Source: Vibrio sp. UCD-FRSSP16_30
Lineage (GTDB): Bacteria > Pseudomonadota > Gammaproteobacteria > Enterobacterales > Vibrionaceae
Length of the DNA stretch: 64,000 bases
Direction of reading: 5' to 3'
Assembly: GCF_001676025.1 (NCBI RefSeq)
Contig: NZ_LZFW01000001.1
Coordinates: 62,001-126,000, forward strand
Position 1 is the first letter of the stretch. The number at the start of each line of letters is the position of its first letter. The notes under the pieces were generated by a model. That model was given only the letters and a program-made list of their open reading frames with translations, had not been told where the DNA came from and made no database searches. The position numbers were made by a program, and so were the translations under genes. Positions 54,847 to 64,000 of this stretch are shown in pieces.

Positions 54847-55173
54847 TTAAATAACAGCCGCGTCATCTGGTGCGCTGCTGCCACATTGCCAGCACAGTGC
54901 AAACTGACCTTCATTAATTTCCTCGCACCCTTCACATCGCCATCTTGGTGAATCATTGTGGCTATTTTCAAATTCCGCAATGATGACACTGGCTTGTTGA
55001 TGTTTATGCAGGTCAACTAACCAAAGGTAAGGAAGGCTCGAATCATCCATCGGTAATTCGCCTTGCAGACCGAACATGCCTTCACCTCGAACTTCCACTT
55101 GAATATTATGGCTGATCAACAGCTCACATAAAATATGAGCCTGTGGTGGGTTTTGTGCGACGAACAACTTCAT
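54847..55173 (-). CDS. DUF2007 protein with C-terminal zinc ribbon
   Basis: Protein of 108 aa. The N-terminal 70 residues match the DUF2007 signal-transducing fold (KLFVAQNPPQAHILCELLISHNI, then PYLWLVDLHKHQQASVII). The C-terminus has a four-cysteine zinc ribbon WRCEGCEEINEGQFALCWQCG. Role unknown. Its upstream region, between it and the TVP38-family gene, is occupied by a heptamer tandem repeat that may affect its expression. Confidence 0.85.
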   Translation of the reverse strand: MKLFVAQNPPQAHILCELLISHNIQVEVRGEGMFGLQGELPMDDSSLPYLWLVDLHKHQQASVIIAEFENSHNDSPRWRCEGCEEINEGQFALCWQCGSSAPDDAAVI

Positions 55174-55195
55174 TAATATCCTTCTCTATTGTTAT

Positions 55196-55246
55196 ATCAA
55201 TCATCAATCATCAATCACCAATGATCAATGATCAATGATCAATGAT
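55196..55246. repeat. Heptamer tandem repeat (ATCAATS)7
   Basis: Seven contiguous 7-bp units: ATCAATC three times, ACCAATG once, ATCAATG three times, plus AT. It lies 22 bp upstream of the DUF2007 start codon and 13 bp beyond the stop of the TVP38-family gene. Confidence 0.92.
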
Positions 55247-55259
55247 ACTTGGAACCTAT

Positions 55260-55946
55260 CTAGGCCGGGCTTGAATCATTATTTGGGCGAATCTTAGCCA
55301 TTATCCATTTTGCGATAAATGGGAATAAACCAAGTAAGGCAAATGATGCCAGCACAGTAGGGGATACAATACCCGATAAGCTGTCTATCTCGGCCAGTTG
55401 CGTACCTGCATTAAGGTAAACCATGGTACCTGCTAACATGCCTAATTGACTAAATAGATAAAACTTGGCGATAGAGATAGGGGTGAGTCCCATCAATAGG
55501 TTAATTAAGAAGAATGGGAAGACGGGGATTAGACGTAAGGTGAATAGATAAAAGGCACCGTCTTTTTCTACGCCTTTATTGATGGTTGTTAGCTTTGAGC
55601 CAAACTTTGTTTGTACCCAGTCACGAAGAAGGTAACGACTACTCAAGAAGGCCAGAGTTGCACCTATGGTACTTGCAAAGGAGACCAGCAGTAAGCTTGT
55701 CCAGAAGCCAAATAGGGCCGCGCCTAATAGTGTTACAACTGCCGCACCAGGAATAGAAAAGGCAGTGACAATAATGTAACCAACAAAATAAATTAGCGCA
55801 GAGGTGAATAAATGCTGGTCAATATGAGCATTAAGGGCTAGTTGCTGAGCTTTTGCGTTTTCTAGAGTCAGGTATTGTCCAAAATTCATACCTAGCCCAA
55901 CAATAACGGCGATTAAAATCAGCCCAATAATTAATTTCTTATTCAT
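55260..55946 (-). CDS. TVP38/TMEM64 family membrane protein
   Basis: Inner-membrane protein of 228 aa with a VTT (DedA-like) domain. Five to six hydrophobic helices are visible; the core AFSIPGAAVVTLLGAALFG and the region around SFASTIGATLAFLSSRY, carrying the conserved Arg, are family signatures. Members are proposed lipid scramblases or transporters. It is on the same strand as the DUF2007 gene, separated by the heptamer repeat. Confidence 0.88.
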   Translation of the reverse strand: MNKKLIIGLILIAVIVGLGMNFGQYLTLENAKAQQLALNAHIDQHLFTSALIYFVGYIIVTAFSIPGAAVVTLLGAALFGFWTSLLLVSFASTIGATLAFLSSRYLLRDWVQTKFGSKLTTINKGVEKDGAFYLFTLRLIPVFPFFLINLLMGLTPISIAKFYLFSQLGMLAGTMVYLNAGTQLAEIDSLSGIVSPTVLASFALLGLFPFIAKWIMAKIRPNNDSSPA

Positions 55947-56091
55947 AAGTGTGCCTTTTACATTCTGGTTAAATATAGAGACACGAGTAGAAATAAAAAA
56001 CTTTCATTTATCATGTAAATTTCTCTAAACCGTGCACTATTTCAGACCACTTAATTACTGTGATTGGTACGAGTATAAAAGTGATAGGCAT

Positions 56092-56120
56092 AAAAAAACA
56101 GGCAACTTACGTTACCTGTT
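56092..56120 (-). terminator. Rho-independent terminator of purR
   Basis: On the minus strand AACAGGTAAC GTAA GTTGCCTGTT is followed by TTTTT: a ten-pair stem with one wobble, 26 bp after the purR stop. Confidence 0.9.
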
Positions 56121-56145
56121 TCGTTCATGAGCAATTTAATTGGTA

Positions 56146-57159
56146 CTAAGCGTTAAGGTTTTTAACGCTTAAGCGTTCTACCAGTTCAGGGTGCATTTCA
56201 AAGATGCGACGATCATGCTCTTTGTTTTTAATGCGCTCGAGCAGAATTTCAAATGCTGTTTTACCGACACGACGTTTTGGTTGATGTACGGTGGTTAGCG
56301 GAGGAGAAAAGTAAGCCGCAAGATCAATGTTGTCATAACCAATAATCGATATGTCATCAGGTACTGAAATACCGTGTTGTCGCAAGCGACTAATTAGGCC
56401 AAGAGCCATAATATCGTTAAAACAAAATACCGCTGTTGGTCTTTCTGATTCAGGTATAGTAATCAGTTTATCCGCAGCTTCTACGGCTGTATCACACTCA
56501 AAGTTACCTTCAAAAATGAAGTTTTCATTCAGGGCTATTTTAGCTTCTGCAAGAGCTCGTTTGTAACCACCAATGCGCTCGATACAGGCCAGTTTCTCAG
56601 ATTGACCAGTAAGACAAGCAACTTTAGTATGGCCTTTTTCTAGCAAGTGTTTGGTTGCTAGGTAACCACCTTCTTCCGAGTTATCAATAATTTTATCGGC
56701 AGAAGAGGACTCAGGGCCCCAGTCCATTACCACTTTTGGAATACCAGGATGAGCATCTAACATTTGACGTAATTCTTCGGTCAGGTCAGAACACATCACT
56801 AAAATGCCGTCTACTCGCTTTTCGGCAAGCATTCGAATATAGTCACGTTGCTTTTCGTATAACCCACCGGTATTACATAAAATTAGTGTATAGCCTTGGC
56901 GATAACAGTAGCTTTCTACACCATCAACCACTTCAGCAAAGAAAGGGTTAGTTGATTGGGTAACCAACATACCAATGGTGCGTGTCGTGTTGCACTTTAA
57001 ACTACGGGCAACCGCACTTGGAGCATAATTAAGCTCTTTTACTGCTTCCATTACTCGCCCTTGTGTTGCTTCAGCAACAAAACGAGTTTTGTTGATAACG
57101 TGAGAAACAGTGGTGGTTGATACACCAGCCAGTTTAGCGACGTCTTTTATGGTTGCCAT
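56146..57159 (-). CDS. purR: Purine repressor PurR
   Basis: LacI-family repressor of purine synthesis with hypoxanthine or guanine as corepressor. N-terminal [23 protein letters not shown] and the hinge [12 protein letters not shown] match PurR. The effector domain includes [20 protein letters not shown]. Length 337 aa (E. coli 341). A PurR box lies 74 bp upstream of its start, consistent with autoregulation. Confidence 0.94.
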   Translation of the reverse strand: MATIKDVAKLAGVSTTTVSHVINKTRFVAEATQGRVMEAVKELNYAPSAVARSLKCNTTRTIGMLVTQSTNPFFAEVVDGVESYCYRQGYTLILCNTGGLYEKQRDYIRMLAEKRVDGILVMCSDLTEELRQMLDAHPGIPKVVMDWGPESSSADKIIDNSEEGGYLATKHLLEKGHTKVACLTGQSEKLACIERIGGYKRALAEAKIALNENFIFEGNFECDTAVEAADKLITIPESERPTAVFCFNDIMALGLISRLRQHGISVPDDISIIGYDNIDLAAYFSPPLTTVHQPKRRVGKTAFEILLERIKNKEHDRRIFEMHPELVERLSVKNLNA

Positions 57160-57232
57160 GCGGTACCTTGTAAATAAAAAGAATAGTGAGAAAACAGGTT
57201 TACTAAGAAGAGATTAGTATTTAAGTGTCATC

Positions 57233-57248
57233 CTGCAAACGTTTGCGC
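57233..57248. promoter_or_regulatory. PurR box upstream of purR
   Basis: CTGCAAACGTTTGCGC contains the perfect 12-bp core GCAAACGTTTGC of the PUR box (consensus ACGCAAACGTTTGCGT, 13 of 16 positions). It suggests autoregulation, as known for E. coli purR. Confidence 0.85.
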
Positions 57249-57306
57249 GGGGCAGTCTAGCCAGAAAATGTACTACTGACAATGCATTTATGATCATTGT
57301 GTGAAT

Positions 57307-57957
57307 CTATTTTTGATTAGTAAGGTAATGACTGTCTATTTCACAAAATTTCACTAAAAGCTCGGCCACTGACGAATAAAACCCAAACTCATCATATTGG
57401 GTGCAGTTTTCAGAAAACTGCAAAATCCAAGTCAGCAGATGTTCTTCAATAAAGGCTTTTTGCTCGGCAAAAGCCTCTTCTAAGTGAGCCTCTGTTTCAA
57501 GTTGATTTGAGCGGATGATTAAATTGCCTAAAAAATCCAACTCTATTGCCAGATGATCGGCAGGTTCATTAAAGCTTTTGTCTATGACAATCCCTTTATC
57601 TAACATCAGCGCTGTCATTGCTTGAGCAGGCTTACCGTTTAATAATTTGCTTTCATCTAAATAGATAGAGGCATAGGGCAGTGCAGCATACTTATCTGAG
57701 GTTAAAAACAAGTCACAAAAATCCGCAGACAGTTCCAATTGCGCATCATTTCTATCAAGTAGTCGATTGAGGGCGTCAACCAAACGATTGACTGCTTGAG
57801 TTAGTTCACTATTTTCGGCTAATCCAGCTAAGAAACCCCTAACATCAGGTGATTGATAAGCGGCTAAGTCATCCTCAGTCAACTCTTTTGAGAATAAGCT
57901 AGAAAACCACCAATAGATCTCGGCTCGTTGTTCATTAAACTGCTTAAGTTCCTGCAT
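57307..57957 (-). CDS. torD: TorD-family molybdoenzyme chaperone
   Basis: Cytoplasmic redox-enzyme maturation protein of 216 aa. The signature [17 protein letters not shown] is intact, as is [37 protein letters not shown]. TorD binds the Tat signal and apo-form of TMAO reductase TorA. No torA, torC or other molybdoenzyme gene is near, so this is an orphan copy; its client is probably encoded elsewhere. The exact TorD rather than DmsD/other REMP identity is likely but not certain. Confidence 0.85.
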   Translation of the reverse strand: MQELKQFNEQRAEIYWWFSSLFSKELTEDDLAAYQSPDVRGFLAGLAENSELTQAVNRLVDALNRLLDRNDAQLELSADFCDLFLTSDKYAALPYASIYLDESKLLNGKPAQAMTALMLDKGIVIDKSFNEPADHLAIELDFLGNLIIRSNQLETEAHLEEAFAEQKAFIEEHLLTWILQFSENCTQYDEFGFYSSVAELLVKFCEIDSHYLTNQK

Positions 57958-57979
57958 AAGTAAATTTTATCTCTGCTGA

Positions 57980-58013
57980 ATAAAAGAAAAGGCTATCTGT
58001 AAAGATAGCCTTT
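57980..58013 (-). terminator. Rho-independent terminator of elyC
   Basis: On the minus strand AAAGGCTATC TTTACA GATAGCCTTT is followed by TCTTTTAT: a perfect ten-pair stem 30 bp after the elyC stop. Confidence 0.88.
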
Positions 58014-58042
58014 AAATGTTCAATAATTAAATTATCAGCCAG

Positions 58043-58810
58043 TTATTCTCCGCTGGCAAGATCTCGCACGTGTTGCCACCAGATCCCCATGGTTTCATGC
58101 CAATAACGCTCGGTTTGCTCAAGGTAGCGAGCTTGTGGCGTATATTTTTGCCAAGCTTGTTCGATATTGGATTGAGCAAGATAGTTAGTTGGTGCTGGCA
58201 ATGGTTCTAAACCAGCACTGTGAAATTCACCTAGGGCGCGTTCCATGTGGCTTGCGGAGGTGACCAGTGCCATATGTTTTTGTTCGACAAACCCTGCAGC
58301 TTGTCTTGCTTCTTCCCAAGTATCTTGCGCTGTTTCTAATAAAATGATGTCTGATTTTGAAACGCCAAGGGCCAAAGCAACTGTAGCCATCATTCTAGCT
58401 TGACTCATTTCAGAGCCGCCAGAGTAGCCCGATAAAATAAGTTTTGCGCCGGGGTACATACGCAAAATACGAATCCCTTCACTTAGACGCATTAAAGCGG
58501 TTCTGCTGAGCTCGGAGGTTGGTGGAATTTGCGGATCAACGACATGACCGCTCCCCAGTACCATAACGTAATCCAAGCTTTCGGCAGGCGGTAAAAAAAC
58601 CGTATATTTTCGTTCTAATGGTTTGAGCAAGTAGGTGGAAACAGGCTGAAAAGAGATAGCAAAAATAGACACAAGAGACACGAAGATAAATATGCAACCG
58701 GCTTTATGCTGTCGTGTGAACATAACGAGCGCCAAGCCAAAAAAACCCACAAGTAGCATTGCAGGTAATGGCATAAGAAACGCGGTAACGATTTTTTTTA
58801 ATTCAAACAT
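58043..58810 (-). CDS. elyC: Envelope biogenesis factor ElyC (DUF218)
   Basis: Inner-membrane protein of 255 aa needed in E. coli for normal peptidoglycan assembly at low temperature. Two N-terminal helices (residues 10-30 and 38-56) precede the DUF218 domain with VMVLGSGHVVDP, AKLILSGYSGG and ALVTSASHMERA. In E. coli elyC (ycbC) is divergent from cmoM-mukFEB, as here, which supports the symbol. Confidence 0.91.
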   Translation of the reverse strand: MFELKKIVTAFLMPLPAMLLVGFFGLALVMFTRQHKAGCIFIFVSLVSIFAISFQPVSTYLLKPLERKYTVFLPPAESLDYVMVLGSGHVVDPQIPPTSELSRTALMRLSEGIRILRMYPGAKLILSGYSGGSEMSQARMMATVALALGVSKSDIILLETAQDTWEEARQAAGFVEQKHMALVTSASHMERALGEFHSAGLEPLPAPTNYLAQSNIEQAWQKYTPQARYLEQTERYWHETMGIWWQHVRDLASGE

Positions 58811-58940
58811 GTGGGTGAAACCATTTCCTAGATTATGTTGGGTTTAACATGCGTCACATGCAAAAAGATTAAGCATTTGGTCGCTTTTTTAATCGATCAA
58901 AGGCTCAAATAGACAGCCCCTCTTTATTATTGACGCCCTT

Positions 58941-59655
58941 GTGACACAATACGAAACACACTCAAATACCATCATACATGAATTGAAAGTGACACAAGAT
59001 CGTAATTTCGACGATATTGCCCACAAATTTGCCGAAAATGTTTACGGTTCAAACAAAGGCAATATCCGTCAGACTATTGTTTGGGATGATTTACCGCAAA
59101 TCATATCTCAGATTACTGGTCACTCAAAACCTCTCACTGCATTGGATGCAGGGGGAGGTTTAGCACAAATGTCATAAATACTGGCCGAGCTTGGACGCAA
59201 TATAATATTGTGTGATGTGTCTAACGAAATGATCTCTTTGGGTAAGCAAGAGATTGCACATGACAGTTTGCTAGAGCAGTATCAATTTATTCATGCGCCA
59301 ATTCAAGAGCTCAATCAGCATCTTGAGTAACCAGTGGTCTAATTTTGTTTCATGTGGTCGTGGAACGCGCCACCGCAAAGAATTCAAGTTGCAGCCAAAA
59401 CTTGGTATTACTTGATAGTGCACGCCAATGGTTAGAAGCCAATGCTCAGAAGCAAATGCTCAGAAGCGTTTGGATTACATATTTGTGGCAAGTCAGGTAT
59501 ACGTTCATTTTATGACGACATTGGGTACACTCAGTATGTGGGTGACTACAGTCAAGATGATTTGATGCAATTAGAGCAACAATTATGTAGAACAGAACCT
59601 TTCATTAGGAAGATATATTCATGTTTGGGTTCAAAAGAAAACAGTAGGGAACTGA
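58941..59655 (+). pseudogene. cmoM: Decayed cmoM (tRNA cmo5U methyltransferase)
   Basis: Remnants of CmoM, which methylates cmo5U34 of tRNA to mcmo5U. The N-terminal part (TQDRNFDDIAHKFAENVYGS) runs to LDAGGGLAQMS and then meets an in-frame TAA (59175-59177), where CAA is expected; the frame resumes as ILAELGRNIILCDVSNEMIS. A further stop and a frameshift follow near HLE (59328-59345). The central region is mostly deleted. A C-terminal piece (GLHICGKSGIRSFYDD) is followed by another frameshift before GRYIHVWVQKK. The ancestral stop TGA (59653-59655) abuts the mukF start. A 14-bp tandem duplication lies at 59441-59467. Confidence 0.9.
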
Positions 59656-61008
59656 ATGAGTCAACTCTCCCCTGAAGGGCAACAAAACGAGCAGACAACA
59701 GTCGATGAACTGGTCGGGTGGGTTAAACAACACGATTTCTCTCTCAATTTAAACAGTGAGCACTTGAGCTTTTTGGTGGCCATCGCCCTATTAAGTAAAG
59801 AACGCTTTGACGAAGAGTTGGCTGAAGGTGAATTGCATGATGCATTTGCCATAGTACAACGAGAGTTTAATGGTGTTGAAAGTGGCGCAAATAATGCGTT
59901 TAAAGCAAACAACGCCATTAATAGTCTGGTCGCACAAAGACTGCTTAGCCGTTTTACCAGCGAAGGACAAGAAGGCAATAGCATCTATCGTCTTTCACCT
60001 TTAGCGGTCGGCATTACTGAATATTATTTACGTCATCGTCAGTTTTCTAAACTGAAATTGTCAATCCAATTGACCTTAGCGGGCAAAGAACTGGCATCGG
60101 TAGTTGAAATTGCCGAAAGAATGCCTTCGATAGAAGGTTGGCGTAAAGAGATATATGGTTCTCTTAAATATTCAGTTGCGGAAATATTTGATCAAATTGA
60201 CCTTAACCAACGGGTCATGGATGAAGAGCAGCACCAAGTTAAAGCGGAAATCGCTGAACTGTTAAATCAGGACTGGCGTGAAGCCATTCACCACTGTGAA
60301 ACGCTGCTTTCTGCAACATCGAATACTTTGACCGAATTGCAATCATCTTTACAAGCCGCTGGAGATGAGCTGCAATCACAGCTATTGACCCTACAGCAAT
60401 TGGTGTATGGCAAAGAAGACCTCGATTATATCGATGCGGTGTTGTTTAGTTTGCAAATTAAACTTGATCGCATCATTAGCTGGGGACAGCAATCTATTGA
60501 TTTATGGATAGGTTATGACCGCCATGTGCATAAGTTCATCCGTACCGCAATTGATATGGATAAGAACAGAGCGTTCAGTCAAAGGCTACGTCAATCCATC
60601 AAAGATTTTGGTTCTAATTCATGGTTGTTAACTTTTGCTGATGCTGAGCGTCTACGAGATCTTAGAGATGAATCTATGGTCTTGAGTAACGATGAAGCTC
60701 TTGGAATATTGCCACCAGAGGTGGAATACCAAGAGATGCAACAAGTGACCAATGAGTTAGCCGAACAAGTCAAAGCAATGCTGCTCAGTCATAAACAGCA
60801 CGGTGCGAAAATTGACCTTGGTGAAGTGCTTACCAACTATCTTGCCACTCACTCCAAAGCAAGCCATTTTGATTTGGCTCGCTTAGTGGTCGATCAAGCC
60901 GTTAAGTTGGGTTACTCCGAGCAAGATTACGCAGCGATACAGCCAGACTGGCAATCAATTAACGACTATGGCGCAAAGGTACAAGCGAATGTCATCAATA
61001 AATTCTGA
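59656..61008 (+). CDS. mukF: Condensin kleisin subunit MukF
   Basis: Kleisin of the MukBEF chromosome condensin. Start ATG follows immediately after the decayed cmoM. The N-terminal winged-helix dimerisation domain includes [14 protein letters not shown] and [25 protein letters not shown]; a helical middle and the C-terminal MukB-binding winged helix follow. Length 450 aa (E. coli 440). The 3' end overlaps mukE. Confidence 0.95.
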   Translation: MSQLSPEGQQNEQTTVDELVGWVKQHDFSLNLNSEHLSFLVAIALLSKERFDEELAEGELHDAFAIVQREFNGVESGANNAFKANNAINSLVAQRLLSRFTSEGQEGNSIYRLSPLAVGITEYYLRHRQFSKLKLSIQLTLAGKELASVVEIAERMPSIEGWRKEIYGSLKYSVAEIFDQIDLNQRVMDEEQHQVKAEIAELLNQDWREAIHHCETLLSATSNTLTELQSSLQAAGDELQSQLLTLQQLVYGKEDLDYIDAVLFSLQIKLDRIISWGQQSIDLWIGYDRHVHKFIRTAIDMDKNRAFSQRLRQSIKDFGSNSWLLTFADAERLRDLRDESMVLSNDEALGILPPEVEYQEMQQVTNELAEQVKAMLLSHKQHGAKIDLGEVLTNYLATHSKASHFDLARLVVDQAVKLGYSEQDYAAIQPDWQSINDYGAKVQANVINKF

Positions 61009-61681
61009 TACTTATATGCCAGATAATCTGGTACGAGCGATAGCCAATCCGCTGTTTCCAGCGTTAGATAGCTTGCTTCGCTCTGGTCGCCACATCACAC
61101 AAGATGATATGGATAACCACGCACTGCTGTGCGACTTTGAAACAGACTTAATGCTGTTTTATCAGCGATACAATACCGAGTTAGTGCGCGCCCCTGAAGG
61201 CTTCTTTTACCTACGTCCTCGCTCTACGACATTAATTAGTCGTAGCGTTCTTTCAGAACTGGATATGCTGGTGGGTAAAGTATTGTGTTTCCTATACCTA
61301 AGCCCAGAACGTTTGGCGCAAGAAGGTATCTTTAGCAATCAAGAAATGTTCGATGAATTGGTCTCGATTGCCGATCACGCCACATTAATGAGATTTGTCA
61401 CGAATAAAGCGACAGGTACCGATTTAGACAAAGAAAAGTTGTACGACAAAGTGCGCACTTCTCTACGCCGCTTAAAACGTTTAGGGATGTTATTGCCTAT
61501 TGGCGAAGGGGATAAATTTCGCATTAGTGAAGCCGTGTTTCGCTTTGGTGCCGATGTGCGCATTGGCGATGATGTGCAACAAGCGCAAATGCGCTTAATT
61601 AGAGACGGTGAAGCCGTCCCTGCGGAAGATATGCAGCAAGGTAGTTTACTGGATGAACCTAAAAATGAGGAACAAGCATGA
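60989..61681 (+). CDS. mukE: Condensin subunit MukE
   Basis: Second accessory protein of MukBEF. I start it at 60989 ([17 protein letters not shown]), 7 codons inside the longest frame, by comparison with E. coli MukE; this overlaps mukF by 20 bp. Family segments [18 protein letters not shown] and [17 protein letters not shown] are very conserved. Length 230 aa. Its stop overlaps the mukB start (ATGA). Confidence 0.95.
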   Translation: MSSINSDTYMPDNLVRAIANPLFPALDSLLRSGRHITQDDMDNHALLCDFETDLMLFYQRYNTELVRAPEGFFYLRPRSTTLISRSVLSELDMLVGKVLCFLYLSPERLAQEGIFSNQEMFDELVSIADHATLMRFVTNKATGTDLDKEKLYDKVRTSLRRLKRLGMLLPIGEGDKFRISEAVFRFGADVRIGDDVQQAQMRLIRDGEAVPAEDMQQGSLLDEPKNEEQA

Positions 61682-64000
61682 TTGAAAGAGGTAAATATCA
61701 ATCACTGACGATGGTGAACTGGAACGGCTTTTTTGCGCGTACTTTTGACATCGATAGTCTTGTCACTACATTATCCGGTGGTAACGGTGCTGGTAAATCC
61801 ACCACCATGGCAGCATTTATTACCACTCTTATTCCAGATCAAAGCTTACTGCACTTTAGAAACACTACTGAAGCGGGTAGCTCGCAAGCTTCGCGTGATA
61901 AAGGTTTATACGGAAAGCTGCAACCGGGCGTGTGTTATGCCGCTCTTGAAGTGGTGAATTCACGTAATCAGCGTCTAGTTTTTGCGGTGAAACTGCAACA
62001 GATTGCCGGCCGAGATAAGAAAGTCGATATCAAACCTTTCTTAATCCAAGGTTTGCCAAGTGATGTAAAAGCGGCGCAACTGTTCATTGAAACCATCAAT
62101 GAAACACAAGCCAAAGTTTGTCAGTTAAATGATGTTAAAGAGCGCGTAGCACAAATTGAAGGTGCGCAATTTAAAGCGTTTAACTCAATCACTGATTACC
62201 ACGCACAAATGTTTGATTTTGGCGTAGTGCCAAAGAAACTGCGTAATTCAAGCGATCGTTCTAAGTTCTACCGTCTTATTGAAGCATCACTGTATGGTGG
62301 TATTTCTAGCACCATTACTCGCTCACTGCGTGATTACTTACTGCCACAAAATGGCGGGGTGAAGAAAGCTTTCCAAGATATGGAATCGGCGCTTCGTGAA
62401 AACCGCATTACGCTTGAAGCGATAAAAAATACTCAAGCAGATCGAGATTTATTTAAGCATTTGCTTACCGAGTCGACCAGCTATGTCGCAGCGGATTATA
62501 TGCGCCATGCTAATCAACGTCGCTCTAAACTCGAAGCTACGCTAGGGCTGCGTTCTGAGCTATTTAATAATCGTCAGCAAATCTTAGATAACAATGCGTT
62601 ATTAAACGCTACCCAGCAGCAACTGGATGCGGTTTTAGAAGAGTATTCAGCGCTAGAACAAGATCATCAATCAGCGACAGATTACCTGCAGTTAGTACAA
62701 AGTGCATTGCAACAGCAACAGAAAATCGCCCGCTACGAAGATGATTTAGTTGAGCTAAGTGAGCGCCTTGAAGAACAAATCATGGTGGTTGAAGAAGCGC
62801 AACAGTTGTTAATTGCCGCAGAAGAGCAAAGCGAATTAACCGAGCAAGAAGTTGATAGCCTTAAATCGCAACTGGCAGATTATCAGCAAGCGTTAGACGT
62901 TCAGCAAACAAGAGCTTTGCAATATCAACAAGCGATTAAAGCACTGCAAGACACGCGTGAATTGTGTGGATTAGAGATTGATAGCGTCGATTTTGTTCCG
63001 GCACTGATTGCCGAGCTTAGCGCGGAGCAACAATCGCAAACCAGTCAAATTTTGTCACTAAAGCATAAGCTGGATATTAACTCAGCCGGTGCTCAGCAAT
63101 TTAACAATGCATTTAATTTGGTGAAAACACTGGATGCAGATTGCACTCGTAATGACGCAGCCAGCTTTGCCAAAAGTGCATTAGCCAAAGCGGTTTCTGC
63201 CAACAACGACGTTCAGCAATTAAGTCATTGGCAATCTCAGAAACAAGAGATGAGCAAGGCGTTAGTAAAACAGAAAAACGTGCAAACGCTGGTGGCCGAT
63301 TATCAACAGCAATTTGCCGCGCAACTGATAGACGAAGCGGATCTAGAAGTTGAATATGAACGCCAATCTCAAGTGATTGAAACGGCGGAGCAGAGCATAG
63401 AATCAGGCCGTGAAAGCTTGCTAGAAATGCGTCGCAGTGAAAAACAGATTAATAGTGATATTCAGCACTTTGAATCTATTGCGCCAAAATGGATTAAAGC
63501 CAATGATGCATTAACGCAGATCAGTGAGCACACCGAGACTACCTTAACCGATGCGCAATCGGTGATGGCTGCAATGCAGCAAGTACTTGAAACTGAAAAG
63601 TCATTACTTGCAAGCAAAGATGCTTTAGCGATTCGTCGCAGTAATATTGAAAAAGAAATTGAAGCATTAGCCGCACCAGGCGGGGCGAATGATGCTCGCC
63701 TTAAAGCACTGGCAGACAGCGTGGGTGGTGTTCTACTTTCTGAAATTTACGATGACATCACTTTACAAGATGCACCGTATTTCAGTGCGATGTATGGCCC
63801 TGCGCGCCACGCTATTGTGGTGTCGGACATGAGCGGAATCAAAGAACGCTTGGTCGAATTTGATGATTGTCCAGATGATGTTTATATCCTTGAAGGGGAT
63901 GTCGATGCCTTTGATGACAGCCAATTTGAAGTGGAAGAGTTTGAGGGCGCAGTATGCGTACAAGTGAGCGAGCAACAATTGCGTTTTTCTCGCTTCCCGA
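61678..64000 (+). CDS. mukB: Chromosome partition SMC-like ATPase MukB, N-terminal half
   Basis: The first 774 codons are visible, and the frame is open to the window edge. Walker A is [17 protein letters not shown] (residues 31-47). The long Gln/Glu/Ala-rich stretch from about residue 290 is the first coiled coil, and the segment [29 protein letters not shown] marks the hinge. Translationally coupled to mukE. The gene is complete as far as seen. Confidence 0.97.
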   Translation, partial: MIERGKYQSLTMVNWNGFFARTFDIDSLVTTLSGGNGAGKSTTMAAFITTLIPDQSLLHFRNTTEAGSSQASRDKGLYGKLQPGVCYAALEVVNSRNQRLVFAVKLQQIAGRDKKVDIKPFLIQGLPSDVKAAQLFIETINETQAKVCQLNDVKERVAQIEGAQFKAFNSITDYHAQMFDFGVVPKKLRNSSDRSKFYRLIEASLYGGISSTITRSLRDYLLPQNGGVKKAFQDMESALRENRITLEAIKNTQADRDLFKHLLTESTSYVAADYMRHANQRRSKLEATLGLRSELFNNRQQILDNNALLNATQQQLDAVLEEYSALEQDHQSATDYLQLVQSALQQQQKIARYEDDLVELSERLEEQIMVVEEAQQLLIAAEEQSELTEQEVDSLKSQLADYQQALDVQQTRALQYQQAIKALQDTRELCGLEIDSVDFVPALIAELSAEQQSQTSQILSLKHKLDINSAGAQQFNNAFNLVKTLDADCTRNDAASFAKSALAKAVSANNDVQQLSHWQSQKQEMSKALVKQKNVQTLVADYQQQFAAQLIDEADLEVEYERQSQVIETAEQSIESGRESLLEMRRSEKQINSDIQHFESIAPKWIKANDALTQISEHTETTLTDAQSVMAAMQQVLETEKSLLASKDALAIRRSNIEKEIEALAAPGGANDARLKALADSVGGVLLSEIYDDITLQDAPYFSAMYGPARHAIVVSDMSGIKERLVEFDDCPDDVYILEGDVDAFDDSQFEVEEFEGAVCVQVSEQQLRFSRFP

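Noticed and set aside
55196..55246. Heptamer array as a CRISPR
   Set aside because: The units are 7 bp with no spacers between them and no cas genes are present; it is a simple tandem repeat.
59442..59675. 77-codon frame as a separate small gene
   Set aside because: Its protein is the C-terminal remnant of CmoM (GLHICGKSGIRSFYDD) with a frameshifted end, so it belongs to the pseudogene.

Overview
The window is a piece of a gammaproteobacterial chromosome, almost certainly Vibrionaceae and most likely Vibrio. The evidence is the gene order (lrp-ftsK-lolA-rarA-serS, cmk-rpsA-ihfB-lapAB-pyrF, gapA-yeaD facing msrB-yeaC, elyC-(cmoM)-mukFEB, bioA facing bioBFCD), the moderate GC content, and Vibrio-style extras such as miaE and ald next to lrp. 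The species cannot be told from the sequence alone. About 60 protein genes are supported. No rRNA, tRNA, CRISPR array, prophage or complete insertion sequence was seen.

Layout. 1-6740 (minus): a three-gene export operon of a large metzincin lipoprotein, a kexin-like S8 protease lipoprotein with a P domain, and an exported protein cut by the window edge. 7076-12336: rlmA, yeaD, gapA, msrB, yeaC, ansA. 12477-19345: sppA, fadH (with a FadR operator), ydjA, topB. 19346-20318: an AT-rich islet with one orphan membrane protein gene and a composite palindromic repeat. 20319-22931: two short-chain dehydrogenases (the second is yciK) and sohB. 23179-28476: cmk, rpsA, ihfB, lapA, lapB, pyrF. 28537-31692: miaE, cysB, a methyltransferase. 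31731-40870: ald, lrp, ftsK, lolA, rarA, serS and a small membrane protein. 40956-46039: the biotin locus around a shared bioA/bioB control region. 46155-47526: a 53-residue protein and htpX.

47682-53886 is an eight-gene tightly packed operon: SnoaL/NTF2-like protein, SDR, FAD amine-oxidase-like enzyme, DUF1365, CFA-synthase-like methyltransferase, DUF2878, chalcone-isomerase-like, DUF3833 lipoprotein. It looks like a membrane-lipid modification module. A TGATC-N16-CGTA element upstream resembles promoters of the singlet-oxygen sigma factors of the RpoE/ChrR (ECF11) group, and the methyltransferase has Ser and Gln where E. coli Cfa has its bicarbonate-binding Cys and His. This is the best candidate for incompletely described biology here.

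53993-58810 holds an alpha/beta hydrolase, a DUF2007 protein, a TVP38-family membrane protein, purR, an orphan torD and elyC. 58941-59655 is a decayed cmoM (nonsense codon, frameshifts, internal deletion), followed by mukF, mukE and a mukB that runs off the window.

Other points of note are two copies of one palindromic repeat, 9.4 kb apart and each just after a stop codon, one of which carries a 77-bp hairpin insertion with a 7-bp duplication; a seven-unit heptamer tandem repeat in front of the DUF2007 gene; and a perfect 12-bp inverted repeat ending just before topB.
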